DNA from: Roseobacter weihaiensis
GTDB lineage: Bacteria; Pseudomonadota; Alphaproteobacteria; Rhodobacterales; Rhodobacteraceae
Direction: 5' to 3'
Length of the DNA: 64,000 bases
NCBI RefSeq assembly: GCF_020622345.1
Contig: NZ_JACNMO010000008.1
Coordinates: 62,001-126,000, forward strand
Each line of letters opens with the position of its first letter. The first letter of the stretch is position 1. Position numbers and translations under genes: made by a program. The notes under the pieces are model-generated. The model made no database searches. It was not told where the DNA came from and saw only the letters and a list, made by a program, of their open reading frames with translations. Shown piece by piece: positions 35,970 to 45,611 of this stretch.

Positions 35970-37643
35970 TTACTCGGCGGGCGTGGCCTCCGGGTCGATC
36001 ACGGCGCGAATGCCCGCCGCTTCACGACGGCCATCGTTGTAGATGGCTTTGATCAGCGAGATACACATCAGCACCATCACAATGGAGAATGGCAAGGCGC
36101 CGATCACCATTGCCGTCTGGATGGCAGATGTTCCGCCCGACAGCAGCAGACCGCCGACCACCAAACCCAGGGCTGCCCCCCAGAACAGGATGTGCGGACG
36201 CGCCTTGGGGCCTTCGTCGCCGGCTGCGTTGATCGTGTTGACGATCAGCACGGCAGAGTCAGCCGAGGTGACGAGGAAGGTCATCAGCAGAACCACGATC
36301 AGCAAGGCCATTCCCCAGGCCAGGAACTGTGCGATGGGGGCCAGCATGAACTCGGTCATGGCAAAGATCTTGTCGCCGTTGGCCGCGTCAAAGATGATGC
36401 CGTTTGCGCCGCCGTTAAGCTCCAGATCGATGGCGGTGCCACCGGCCCAGGCAAACCAGACAAAGCACATCAGCGAAGGGACGATCATCGCACCCAGTAC
36501 GAATTCACGGATGCTGCGGCCGCGCGAAATACGCGCAAGAAACAGCCCCACGAAAGGCGCAAAAGCGATCCACCAGGCCCAGTAGAACACCGGCCACCAG
36601 CCTTGCCATTGTGCCAGCAGGAAGGCTTCGGACCCTTCCACACCATCGGACTGGAAGACGTTGAAGCTCATTGCCGGCAGGGCGATCAGATAGTCCCAAA
36701 GGCCCACGAACATCGCTGTTGCGCCGAACCATGTCGCCCCAAACAGGATGAAGAAGCCCAGCAGGAAGATCGACAGGACCATGTTGATGTTGGACAGCCA
36801 CTTGATGCCCTTGCCAACGCCCGACAAGGCCGAAAGCGTCGAGGCCCCCATGATCACGAGCAAGGCCACGACAATCCCAACAAAGGTCGCCCCGCCATCC
36901 TCATTCATCAATCCGCCGATACCGATCCGCGTGAGGCCGGCCACGAATTGCTCGACCCCGAAGCCCAAGGTCTGCGCCACACCAAGAATGGTGGCCACAA
37001 CGGCAACGATGTCGATCAGGTGCCCAAGCTTGCCCGACAGGGATTTGCCGAACAAAGGCGTCAGCGCCGACCGGATCGTGAGCGGCAAACCGCGCCGGTA
37101 GCTAAAGAAGGCCAAGGACAAGCCGCAAACCGCATAACAGGCCCAGGCGCCCAATCCCCAATGCAGGAAAGACCATTTATAAGCCATGCGCACGTTGTCT
37201 GCGGCGCCCCCTGTGGTAATCCCCTGGATGGTTTCGGGGTTGCTGCCAAAATGCGCAACCGGTTCCGCCACGGCCCAGGTCAGCATACCGACCCCGATCC
37301 CGGCACCGAACATCATCGAGAACCAGGAAAAGTTGGAAAATTCGGGTTTCTCGCCATCGACACCCAGATTCATCCGACCCGCCGTCGGCCAAATCGCGAG
37401 CCCGAGACAAATGATGATGAAAAAGGCGACCGTCCAGATATACCAGGCCGCAGCATTTTCCAGAATGATGCTGTTGAGATCGCCAAGCACCCGGCCCGAT
37501 TGTGTGGGCCAAAAGATGCACCAGACCACGAGCACGCTGATGATGAGTTTACTAATCACCGTCACATCGACGCTGAAGCCGCGATAAAAGCCTTTATCTG
37601 CCGTCTTGATCGGCAGATCAGAAAGCGGTGGTTTGAGAGCCAT
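35970..37643 (-). CDS. BCCT-family transporter (betaine/choline/DMSP type)
   Basis: A 557-residue, twelve-helix sodium- or proton-coupled transporter for trimethylammonium or sulfonium osmolytes. Family marks are the flexible glycine stretch FGAGIGVGMLTWAVAEP, KWSFLHWGLGAWA, and the aromatic helix FYWAWWIAFAPFVGLFLARI with SRGRSIREF. The start follows AGGGAA. DMSP demethylase genes 6 kb away make DMSP or glycine betaine plausible substrates, but this is inference. Confidence 0.9.
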   Translation of the reverse strand: MALKPPLSDLPIKTADKGFYRGFSVDVTVISKLIISVLVVWCIFWPTQSGRVLGDLNSIILENAAAWYIWTVAFFIIICLGLAIWPTAGRMNLGVDGEKPEFSNFSWFSMMFGAGIGVGMLTWAVAEPVAHFGSNPETIQGITTGGAADNVRMAYKWSFLHWGLGAWACYAVCGLSLAFFSYRRGLPLTIRSALTPLFGKSLSGKLGHLIDIVAVVATILGVAQTLGFGVEQFVAGLTRIGIGGLMNEDGGATFVGIVVALLVIMGASTLSALSGVGKGIKWLSNINMVLSIFLLGFFILFGATWFGATAMFVGLWDYLIALPAMSFNVFQSDGVEGSEAFLLAQWQGWWPVFYWAWWIAFAPFVGLFLARISRGRSIREFVLGAMIVPSLMCFVWFAWAGGTAIDLELNGGANGIIFDAANGDKIFAMTEFMLAPIAQFLAWGMALLIVVLLMTFLVTSADSAVLIVNTINAAGDEGPKARPHILFWGAALGLVVGGLLLSGGTSAIQTAMVIGALPFSIVMVLMCISLIKAIYNDGRREAAGIRAVIDPEATPAE

Positions 37644-38054
37644 AAAGCTATATTCCCTGTTGTTTATTATTTCGTAAGGCTACTTTAAACAGCCTTGGGT
37701 CAACGAATAGAAACGACAAATCGGGGTTCTAAAACGCCGCAATCTGCGATGCGACGGATCAGGGACCGCTATGAGAATCGCATATTCTGTTTCGTTTGCC
37801 CCTTCGTTCATAGGTTTCCTAGTTTGCACGGAATACGAACATCTGTCACGCCCTTTGGCTTACAAGTCACCCAGCGGGGCACAGGTGAAACATCATCTTG
37901 CAGCCTGAAGAACGACAAGAGCCGCCGCGCAAGATGGCTCGCCGTTCAAAACGCAAATAGAAGCGCGTCGGTCAAAACTCCATTCGCGGATATTGATATC
38001 AAAACTCAGACCCCCGGTTTCTCAACCGGCGACAACCTGCCCATCGCGCGGATT
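37644..38054. other. Gap: BCCT promoter side and eroded IS end
   Basis: No gene recognised. The part nearest 38054 should hold the 3' end of the IS1182-type transposase, but the expected AHLKR...LAATAQNL region is not there, so the element's end has been replaced or deleted. Confidence 0.4.
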
Positions 38055-39267
38055 TCAAAGACGAGCATGGCCCTTTTGCTGCTTCGGGCCCGCGCGGCGA
38101 TGCTGTCGGCAAGGGTCACCAGAGCAGCATTGCGGTTTCAAAGGGCATGCATCCCAGTCGTGTTTCGAGGCGCGGTATCGGATGAAGCCGTCTTTGCCAC
38201 CGTTGGGCTTTCGCGGTTTAGAGAAGTTCCGGCGATATGTCCGCAGTTTCTTGTTGCCTGGGCCTATATAGCTGTCAGCCACAGGGTCATAGACAAAGTC
38301 TTCACGTGAGAACGTGCCGTCCGTCCGTTTCGATTTGTTCCAGACTGGAAGGCGCGGGGCGATGCCGCGCTCCTCGACCAACCACCCCAACATCTCGGCT
38401 GATCCGTAGCCCGTATCCATTGCCCGTCAGGCGATGCTTGCATCGCTGAGAGGGGCCAACCAGCTTATCCGGTGTCATATCGAAGCGTTCTGTGATCCGA
38501 TCAATCATGCGCCGCGCGGCAAAGGTCTCAGCGGTTCGGATTGGAACCGAGGGCTCAACGTCAACGATCACAGCGTTGTCCAAATCCACCATATAGTTGG
38601 TGGAATATGCGAAGAATGCAGCGCCACTGTCTGCCCCGGTCCAGCGTGCCGCGGGATCAACCGGCGAGATGTATTTGGAAACGACTTTTGTGGACGCACC
38701 GAAAGCGGCATCATCCAGTGTCTCAAGGTATTCGTCGATGACACCGGCGGTCAGGTCTGGTGGTAAGCCTTCCTTGTTGTCAATGCCACGTGTCTGGTTC
38801 GCGTTGGCAGGGATCAGGCTGGCGCCGACGCCAAAGCTCTCGCCACCGACCAAGCCCTCATCGATGCATCGCTGTAGCACCGTCTCAAACAGGTGGCGGA
38901 ACAATCCGCTCTCCCGGACACGCCCGTGCCGGTTCTTGGAAAAGGTAGAAGGGTCTGGTACAGGATCAGTCAGATCCAGTTTGCAAAACCACCGATACGC
39001 CAGATTGACATGCACCTCTTTGCACAGCCGACGCTCAGAACGAATACCCTGGCAGTATCCCAACAACAGCATTCTGATCATCAGCTCAGGGTCAATCGAA
39101 GGCCGACCATAGGAGCTATACGATGGCGCGAGAAGCGGTCGAACGTCAGACAGATCAAGAAAACGATCAATGCCGCGCAAGGGATGATCAGCAGGCACAA
39201 ACTCCTCAATCGAGAACTCATAGAACAGCGCGCTTTGCGCAACCTGCCTCGGTCCCATCATCGCCAC
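38055..39267 (-). mobile_element. IS1182-type insertion sequence remnant (inactive transposase)
   Basis: The N-terminal frame (about 38425-39267) has the family start (LFYEFSIEEFVPADHPLRGI), RWFCKLDLTDPVPDPSTFSK and VGGESFGVGASLI. In active relatives the last motif is VDASLI, so the first catalytic Asp is Gly here. Near 38425 the frame shifts to MDTGYGSAEMLGWLVEERGI and continues to about 38055, where it ends without the usual C-terminal AHLKR/LAATAQNL part. Substitution, frameshift and truncation make it non-functional. I see no convincing terminal inverted repeats. Confidence 0.8.
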
Positions 39268-39459
39268 ACCTCCACTCTCAATTCAAGTGAATCAGCGACG
39301 CACCGACCAATCAATGAACTTTTCAACAGGATCCGGACTTTGCTGACCTCTGTCGCTCTTGTTCAAATGTCCGCTTTTTCTGCTTCTCAAAAGACTGCGA
39401 TATCCCTCAGCACGCGGCATCTTCGTTGTACGCCTGCGCCGGGCAAGGGTCTTGCCTGC

Positions 39460-39840
39460 TCATGGTGTGTGACAAACTGCTTCGATATTATGTCCGTCGG
39501 TATCAAAGACGAAGGCTGCATAGTAATCTGCGTGGTAATGCGGTCGAAGACCTGGCGCTCCGTTGTCCTTTCCACCCGCACGAATAGCGGCCGCATGAAA
39601 GGCATCCACGTCAGCGCGGCTTTTCGCTTGCAGGGCGATGTGCATCAATCCAGTTGTGGCATTCTCCTCGGCCAGCCAAAACCAAGGCCGATCATCACCG
39701 TAACCAGTCACTTTAACTCCACCCGAATGGTCTTCGGGTACGTCAAACAAGCGCTTGACCCCCAAGGGGGCCAACGCTTGATCGTAGAAAGCTGTAGACC
39801 GAGCGAAATCGCTGACGCCAAAAGTAATGTGATCAATCAT
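39460..39840 (-). CDS. VOC-family (glyoxalase-like) protein
   Basis: A 126-residue single-domain vicinal-oxygen-chelate protein: IDHITFGVSDFARSTAFYDQ at the start and ADYYAAFVFDTDGHNIEAVC at the end. Metal-site candidates are His3 and the Glu in NIEAV. ATG 39840 follows GGAGGGAAGAG, so the in-frame ATG at 39855 is less likely. Members include glyoxalases, dioxygenases and resistance proteins; the role here is unknown. Confidence 0.85.
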   Translation of the reverse strand: MIDHITFGVSDFARSTAFYDQALAPLGVKRLFDVPEDHSGGVKVTGYGDDRPWFWLAEENATTGLMHIALQAKSRADVDAFHAAAIRAGGKDNGAPGLRPHYHADYYAAFVFDTDGHNIEAVCHTP

Positions 39841-40642
39841 CTCTTCCCTCCACACACCGGATTGCAGTCTATTACATATCGCAATGAATGGGTCGACCGC
39901 TCGAGAAATGCTTCATCCTCTTTTTTAAATCCGGTTTCACAGACGCAGACATTGGTCGAACGCGCAGCAACGGTCGATCCTGGCTCAAGGCCGACATCAG
40001 GTCCGTTCTTTGCCGTGAAGGTCAAGGTTACCTGACGTTCCGAATTTGCCGCGGCTTGGCCGTTAGAAGTCGACCCCGGTTGTCGTTGTCGGCGGTGTTG
40101 CGGGCAGCACGCCCGAAGCGCCGCAGCCCACCTTTCGCCATATCTTTCTATTGGACGGCTTTCACGCCTGGGCCATCTACTTGGCGACCAGGCTGGGCCT
40201 GGCCTGGATGACCATCCACGGCAGCACCGCCACCGATCTGGAGATGGCCGGCGGGGCGAAAGGCATGATGATGGCAGTCGCGGGCTCCGCCAAGTTCTTT
40301 CTAATGCTGGAGAGGTACTCTCACGCGCTGCTGAAGAAACCGGTGTAGAGCGCCCCATCGTCCGGGGCGTAGTCCTGACGGTGGTGACCGGCAGTCTTTG
40401 CGGGCTGACGGCGGTCTTTCGGCATTGCAAAACGCGACGAACTTCGGCGCTTTGCCTGCTGGGATCCTGAAAGCGCCGACGGTGCTGACGCTTGTCAAAG
40501 CGCTCTTTAACCAGGGGCAGCACGAAAAAACGGGTCTGACCAAGGGCGAAGCTGCGGGGCAGCCCGGCGCAGACAAAGGCGTCATGCGATTGCCGTATTT
40601 CAGCGCTATTTCAGGCGCTCAGGTTGATCGGAGAGATATCGC
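39841..40642. other. Long stretch without a supportable gene
   Basis: About 800 bases. Around 39940-40030 there is a segment vaguely like repeats A and B. Around 40090-40440 the plus strand reads like an eroded membrane protein in two frames (LATRLGLAWMTIHG; after a shift VRGVVLTVVTGSLCGLTAVF). I cannot name the family. There is no intact frame with a ribosome site. Confidence 0.35.
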
Positions 40643-40876
40643 ATGATGCAGATAATGGACCATTATATTTGGATCGTCGCCGCGATGGCGCTGCTGGCCG
40701 TGGTGGATGTTAAGCGGATCCAAAGAGCGCATGACATCCGGGGGCTTGCAGTGATTTCGGGCCCGACCGAGAACCGCCGCGCGCGGCTGTCGCTGCAGGT
40801 TCGCATCGTGACTTATGTGCTGTGCATCGCGGCGCTGGTCTGGATCGGGTGGACGCTTGGGTATGTTGCACTGTAA
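40643..40876 (+). CDS. Small two-helix membrane protein, function unknown
   Basis: A 77-residue protein with hydrophobic segments at about 7-21 and 54-74, joined by a basic, polar loop. ATG 40643 follows GGAGAG. No family recognised. Codon use fits the region, so it is probably real. Confidence 0.5.
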   Translation: MMQIMDHYIWIVAAMALLAVVDVKRIQRAHDIRGLAVISGPTENRRARLSLQVRIVTYVLCIAALVWIGWTLGYVAL

Positions 40877-41108
40877 GAAACGCCCCGCGCGCTGATTTGG
40901 ACCTTTGGGCGTATTTGGCTTTCCGTCACACCACTTGATCCGGCAGACAATGTCGTGTGGCGCAGACGGGCTTCGTTTCCGCAAACGAAAACCTCCACTT
41001 TGGCGACAGCTAAAGTCAGCATAGAGCCCATTGCTACCTCGATGAAGTTGCTGCAAATCTCCATGACTGTGCTTGCCGATCCACGCAGTTATCCTTACCA
41101 ATCTTGTC

Positions 41109-42065
41109 ATGAATACTGCCGCAGGGGCACCGACTCCACCAAACACTAGAAATGGGCTTCTCGGGGGCGGGCTGGTCATCCTGTCCGCGCTGGCCTTCAG
41201 CATGTCCGGCGTTCTGACCAAGGTAATTGAGTCAGACGGATGGACGATTTTGTGTTGGCGCGGGCTGGTCGGCGGTCTCCTTGTGGCGCTCTATGTTGAG
41301 TTGCGGCGTGGCGCGCATTCCCGGGGTTCCGCCTTTGGCCTAGGTAAAGAGGGATGGCTACTTGCTACGGTCGGCAGCCTCGCCAGCATCACATTCATTT
41401 ATGCATTTAAGCTGACCTATGTGGCGAATGTCGCCGTGATCTATGCAACGGCTCCCTTCTTCGCCGCTTTGCTCGCCTGGGCGCTGATGCGCGAGGAGGT
41501 GTCATCGAGAACCATGGTTGCAGCGATGGGTTCTGCAATCGGGGTAGGCATCATCGTTTGGGGAGGCTTCGGTGGCGTGAGCCTATCCGGGGATTTGATG
41601 GCCGTGTTGATGACCGTTCTCAATGTCCTCTACATTGTTCTGATCCGCAAGTTCACCGCCGCGCCGGTTGTTTGGGCCGCAGGAGCGACATCATTCCAAC
41701 TCGTATTTATTGGATTGCTGTTTTCGAACCCTCTTGCTGCTCCAAGCGATGATTTTTTCTTGATGATGTGTTTTGGTGCAGTCTTCGCCCTAGCCGTTAT
41801 TCTCTGGACCGAAGGAACCCGCTTGATTGCGGCGTCGCAGTCGGCGCTTTTCGGAACCACGGAAATTCCATTTGCGACACTGCTCGCATTTGTGTTTCTG
41901 TCGGACGTACCGATACTAGCTGGATTCATAGGCGGCGGAATTGTCATTGCCGTGGTGCTGACACACGCTTTGCTGGACTTGCGAGAACTCAAAAACCACT
42001 GCGCTCTAAATGATTGCGCCGAACGGCAGCAAAGTCCCGCTGAGCTACCCTTTTGGGCGGTTTAG
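41109..42065 (+). CDS. EamA/DMT-family transporter
   Basis: A 318-residue, ten-helix drug/metabolite transporter with two EamA repeats (about 13-150 and 160-300). The first begins LLGGGLVILSALAFSMSGVL and the second shows GDLMAVLMTVLNVLYIVLIR. The last 20 residues after ELKN look like read-through into non-family sequence, so the original C-terminus may have been lost. It probably exports an amino acid or metabolite; substrate unknown. Confidence 0.85.
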   Translation: MNTAAGAPTPPNTRNGLLGGGLVILSALAFSMSGVLTKVIESDGWTILCWRGLVGGLLVALYVELRRGAHSRGSAFGLGKEGWLLATVGSLASITFIYAFKLTYVANVAVIYATAPFFAALLAWALMREEVSSRTMVAAMGSAIGVGIIVWGGFGGVSLSGDLMAVLMTVLNVLYIVLIRKFTAAPVVWAAGATSFQLVFIGLLFSNPLAAPSDDFFLMMCFGAVFALAVILWTEGTRLIAASQSALFGTTEIPFATLLAFVFLSDVPILAGFIGGGIVIAVVLTHALLDLRELKNHCALNDCAERQQSPAELPFWAV

Positions 42066-42208
42066 GTATGTCCGTTACAGGCCTTGTTTTACTTGACTTT
42101 TGGCAAAATACTGACGGGCTGATCGCCGCAACGGACGTCAGTAAGCCCCAGCGTCAAGGCAAACGCCCGGTGCGGGGGCGCCGGGCAGTCTGACCTCTGT
42201 CTGCGGCC

Positions 42209-43201
42209 TCAGGCGTTCACATCAACGACCACGCGCCCCTTGACCTGACCTTTCAGGATATCCGCGCCCAGCTGCGGCAGGTCAGCCAAGGTCGCAGGCT
42301 GAACCATCGCGTCGAGCTTGTCCATCGGCAGATCGCGGGCAATCCGCTCCCAGGCCCTTACCCGGTTGTCATAAGGCTGCATGACGCTGTCGATGCCCAG
42401 AAGGTTCACACCGCGCAGCAGGAACGGAATGACCGTCGCCGGCAGCCCTGCCCCGCCGGCCAGACCCACCGCCGACACCGAGGCTCCGTATTTCATCTGG
42501 CCCAGTACACGGGCGAGCATCGCCCCGCCGACCGCATCAACGCAGCCGGCCCAGGTCTCGCCTTCGAGCGGGCGTTTGACGGTTTCGTTGATCTCATCCC
42601 GCGCCACGATCTGGGTGGCCCCGAGCGATGTCAGGTAATCCGCCGTTTCCGGACGGCCGGTGACACCCGCAACCTCATGGCCGAGATTGGCCAGAATGGC
42701 CACGGCGACAGAGCCGACGCCGCCCGCAGCTCCGGTGACCAGCACCGGGCCGTTGCCAACCGTCAGACCGTGATCTTCCAAAGCCATCACCGCCAGCATG
42801 GAGGTGAACCCGGCGGTCCCGACGGCCATGGCCTGGCGCGTGTCCAGCCCCTTGGGCAAGGGTACAAGCCAGTCCGCCTTGACGCGGGCTTTTTGCGCGT
42901 AGCCTCCCCAATGCGCCTCGCCAACCCGCCAGCCGGTCAGCACGACCTTGTCGCCGGGACTGTAGCGCGCGTCCTCTGAGGCCTCCACGGTGCCAGCAAA
43001 GTCGATGCCGGGCACATGCGGGTATTTGCGCACCAGCCCGCCACCGGGGCCAATGCAGAGCCCGTCCTTGTAGTTCACCGTCGAATACTCCACCGCGACG
43101 GTGACATCACCCGAGGGCAAGCGGTCCGCGCTGATCTCTTCAACGGCCGCCGAGGTCTTGCCGCTTTCTTCATCCTTGTTGACCACAAGTGCCTTGAACA
43201 T
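42209..43201 (-). CDS. acuI: Acrylyl-CoA reductase (MDR family)
   Basis: A 330-residue medium-chain dehydrogenase of the YhdH/AcuI group. It lacks the zinc ligands of alcohol dehydrogenases and has VLVTGAAGGVGSVAVAILA for NADPH binding. AcuI reduces acryloyl-CoA to propionyl-CoA, the detoxifying step after DMSP cleavage. It starts behind AAAGGAG and lies 87 bases downstream of dmdA on the same strand, the arrangement known from roseobacters. Function follows from context plus family. Confidence 0.88.
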   Translation of the reverse strand: MFKALVVNKDEESGKTSAAVEEISADRLPSGDVTVAVEYSTVNYKDGLCIGPGGGLVRKYPHVPGIDFAGTVEASEDARYSPGDKVVLTGWRVGEAHWGGYAQKARVKADWLVPLPKGLDTRQAMAVGTAGFTSMLAVMALEDHGLTVGNGPVLVTGAAGGVGSVAVAILANLGHEVAGVTGRPETADYLTSLGATQIVARDEINETVKRPLEGETWAGCVDAVGGAMLARVLGQMKYGASVSAVGLAGGAGLPATVIPFLLRGVNLLGIDSVMQPYDNRVRAWERIARDLPMDKLDAMVQPATLADLPQLGADILKGQVKGRVVVDVNA

Positions 43202-43288
43202 CGTCGTCTCCTTTCGGGCATATCGCCCTGTCTACTCTGGCTGTCAGATATCGTGGCCGGAGCCGCTTGCACGGCCCCTGACCTGTGT

Positions 43289-44392
43289 TCAGATCCAGAA
43301 CCCTGCCTGAACGGTCGTGTCGCGCAGCCCCTCCGGTGTGGCCACCTTGAGCTGCGTTCCGGTCTCCCAATGGGTCATGCGGACCATGCCGATCGCCACA
43401 TTGGTCTGGTGATCCGGGCTCCACGCGGCAGAGGTCACCTGCCCGACCCGGGTATCGCCTGCAAACAAGGGCCATGCGCGGTCGCATCCGGGCACCGGAT
43501 CGCCCTCGATCACCAGGGCACGGACCTGCTGCACGGGTCCTTCCTTGGCGACCCGCAACAGCGCATCGCGCCCGATACAGCCAATTGCCGTCTGCGTGTC
43601 GCAGAACCGGCCCAGCCCGCATTCATGCGGCGTGTTGTCATCGGTCATGTCGTTCCCGTAGGACAGCAGACCGCCCTCTATCCGTTCGATCGCGTTGGGA
43701 CAGCCCGCGCGCACATTGAGGTCCGCGCCCGCCCGAAAGAGCGCGTCCCAAAGCGGCATGGCGATATCTGCCCCTTCCACGTAGACCTCGAACCCGCCCT
43801 GCTTGGAATAGCCCGAGCGGGCCACGACCATCTCGCGGCCCTCGAACTCGAAAAGCCCGAAGCGGAAGAATTTGATATCGCGGACGCCATCGCCAAAGAC
43901 CCGCGCCGCCAGATCATCGGCTTTGGGCCCTTGGATGGCCAGCGGGCTCACGTCGGGCTCATCCACCAGAACATCCAGCCGGTAGCCGTTTGCAATCCCC
44001 TTGACCCAGAGCAGCAGGTCACTGTCGGCGATGGAAATCCACCAGCGGTCCTCGGCCAGCTTGACGGCCACCGGATCATTGAGCATGCCCCCCGTCTCAT
44101 CCACGATGGGGATGTAAAAGCACCGCCCCGGCAACATGCCCCGCAGATCGCGCGGCGTCAGCATCTGCATCAGCCGGGCCGCATCGGGACCCCTCAGCTC
44201 GACCTGCCGCTCGACCGAGACATCCCAGACCTGTACATGGTCCTTGAGGTGCCGGTAATCGGCCTCGACACTCTCGAAAACGGTTGGCAGCAGCATCCGG
44301 TTGTAGACTGTGTAGGCCTTGACCCCTGCGGCCTCGACACCCTCGGAGAAAGGCGTGCGGCGCAGCCTGCGCGACGGGGATATGAGCGCCAT
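43289..44392 (-). CDS. dmdA: DMSP demethylase
   Basis: A 367-residue, GcvT-fold tetrahydrofolate-dependent enzyme that transfers a methyl group from dimethylsulfoniopropionate to THF, giving methylmercaptopropionate. The DmdA-type N-terminus (RRLRRTPFSEGVEAAGVKAY) and the strings VWDVSVERQVELRGPDA and GYSKQGGFEVYVEGAD distinguish it from glycine-cleavage T proteins. Its ATG follows the DinB stop by one base, so it is the fourth gene of a five-gene operon. Confidence 0.88.
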   Translation of the reverse strand: MALISPSRRLRRTPFSEGVEAAGVKAYTVYNRMLLPTVFESVEADYRHLKDHVQVWDVSVERQVELRGPDAARLMQMLTPRDLRGMLPGRCFYIPIVDETGGMLNDPVAVKLAEDRWWISIADSDLLLWVKGIANGYRLDVLVDEPDVSPLAIQGPKADDLAARVFGDGVRDIKFFRFGLFEFEGREMVVARSGYSKQGGFEVYVEGADIAMPLWDALFRAGADLNVRAGCPNAIERIEGGLLSYGNDMTDDNTPHECGLGRFCDTQTAIGCIGRDALLRVAKEGPVQQVRALVIEGDPVPGCDRAWPLFAGDTRVGQVTSAAWSPDHQTNVAIGMVRMTHWETGTQLKVATPEGLRDTTVQAGFWI

Positions 44393-44393
44393 C

Positions 44394-44903
44394 TCAGCCC
44401 CCCTCCGGCATGAAGATCAAATCAGACACCGGGGCCTTTTGACCCGCGGCGGTCAGCATCGCGTGGAGTTGCCCGCGATGATGTGTCTGGTGATTGAAAA
44501 ACTGCATCACCGCCATGGCCATTGGTTTTGTCATCTGTCCGCCCAGGGTGCCGGAATACCAGCTCAGGTCGCCCTTGAGGTCCAGCGCGCGAACCCCGTC
44601 CGCCCAGAAACGGATCTTGCCATCCATGCGAAACCGGTCCGCCGCCCAGGAGGCTGCCGTCGGATGCAGGGTTGTATGACCCTCCGGGCCGACCTTGGGG
44701 GCCTCCACAGAAGGGTCAAAGCGGCTCATCCAGAGGGTGTCGCCCCACAGCAGGTGGTTGGCAGTGGCCAGAAGGCTGCCGAAAAACGCGCCCCTGTCCT
44801 GGGTCACCTCCTCTCGCGACATGGCTTCCAACACCGGCATCAACTGGTTGTTCTGCCAGCTGTTGTAGCGCGCCATGGTCTGCACATAGCGCGGGTCGAT
44901 CAT
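44394..44903 (-). CDS. DinB-family protein
   Basis: A 169-residue DinB/YfiT-type four-helix protein. The conserved metal-site histidines are in LLATANHLLWGD and FFNHQTHHRGQLHAM. These proteins often act as thiol-dependent (mycothiol, bacillithiol or glutathione) transferases. Its ATG overlaps the DUF1326 stop by four bases and its stop is one base from dmdA. A thiol- or methyl-handling role beside dmdA is possible but unproven. Confidence 0.85.
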   Translation of the reverse strand: MIDPRYVQTMARYNSWQNNQLMPVLEAMSREEVTQDRGAFFGSLLATANHLLWGDTLWMSRFDPSVEAPKVGPEGHTTLHPTAASWAADRFRMDGKIRFWADGVRALDLKGDLSWYSGTLGGQMTKPMAMAVMQFFNHQTHHRGQLHAMLTAAGQKAPVSDLIFMPEGG

Positions 44904-45607
44904 GGCTTTGGACCCTTCCAGTCAATCGGGCAGATCTCGGCCGATTTACCGCCAAAGTCCCAGACCCGCCCGTAGTCCCGCACGCGGCTTTTCAGCCCGG
45001 TCGCGGCGATGATATCCGGCCCCATCCAGTATTTCGAATTGCTGACCATCACCGGATGCTCGGGGTCCTTGCCTGCCAGCATCTCGATCTCGCCCTGGAT
45101 CTTGCGCCCGATCATGATGCTTCGACGGTTGCCCTCGCGCACAATCTCAACCGGCGCGCGCTCGGCCCCGATGATTTCGCTGACCAGCATGGTGAAGAGC
45201 CCGGTGGTGCCACCCGCAGCACCCGAGAATATCTGCAAAATGCCGTTATAGGCCTTACCCGTCGCACGCTCGTCCACGTAAGCCGCAACCTTCCAGTTGC
45301 CCTCCCCCATGCGGCCCGGGATATCGACCAGCAGCCCGATGTTCAGACCGCCCAGGTCTTCCCCCTCGTAATGCCCCTCGTCGATGGCAATCGCCATCCA
45401 GGCGTGACAATGCCCCTCGGTCGGCGGGTGTGCGCCCAGCGAGACAACACAAGGGCAAAACACCGTGCAGGAACAGTTGAGAAACAGCTCCCCCTTGATC
45501 GCCCATTCCGTCGGGCTGGTCTGGCGCCGCTTGGGGTTCGGCATCCGCTGGTCGATGCGCTGGCTGATCGGCAAGCGATCCGCATCCGCTTTCTTGTTCC
45601 TCGCCAT
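44900..45607 (-). CDS. DUF1326 protein
   Basis: A 235-residue soluble protein with the family's cysteine cluster near the N-terminus (LFLNCSCTVFCPCVVSLG). The rest is beta-rich (GLNIGLLVDIPGRMGEGNWK). ATG 45607 lies 4 bases after the DUF2182 stop. DUF1326 and DUF2182 genes often sit together, and the cysteines suggest metal binding. No biochemical function is known. Confidence 0.85.
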   Translation of the reverse strand: MARNKKADADRLPISQRIDQRMPNPKRRQTSPTEWAIKGELFLNCSCTVFCPCVVSLGAHPPTEGHCHAWMAIAIDEGHYEGEDLGGLNIGLLVDIPGRMGEGNWKVAAYVDERATGKAYNGILQIFSGAAGGTTGLFTMLVSEIIGAERAPVEIVREGNRRSIMIGRKIQGEIEMLAGKDPEHPVMVSNSKYWMGPDIIAATGLKSRVRDYGRVWDFGGKSAEICPIDWKGPKP

Positions 45608-45611
45608 AGGT

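Noticed and set aside
34554-37688. A very long plus-strand open frame (over 1000 codons)
   Set aside because: It is antisense to the PLP enzyme and BCCT transporter genes. Its translation is rich in His, Arg and Gln with no protein-like pattern, a normal side effect of high GC.
42005-42062. tRNA-like string on the minus strand (GGGTAGCTCAGCGGGA)
   Set aside because: It resembles a D-arm, but no matching acceptor, anticodon or T arm follows. It lies in the tail of the EamA gene.
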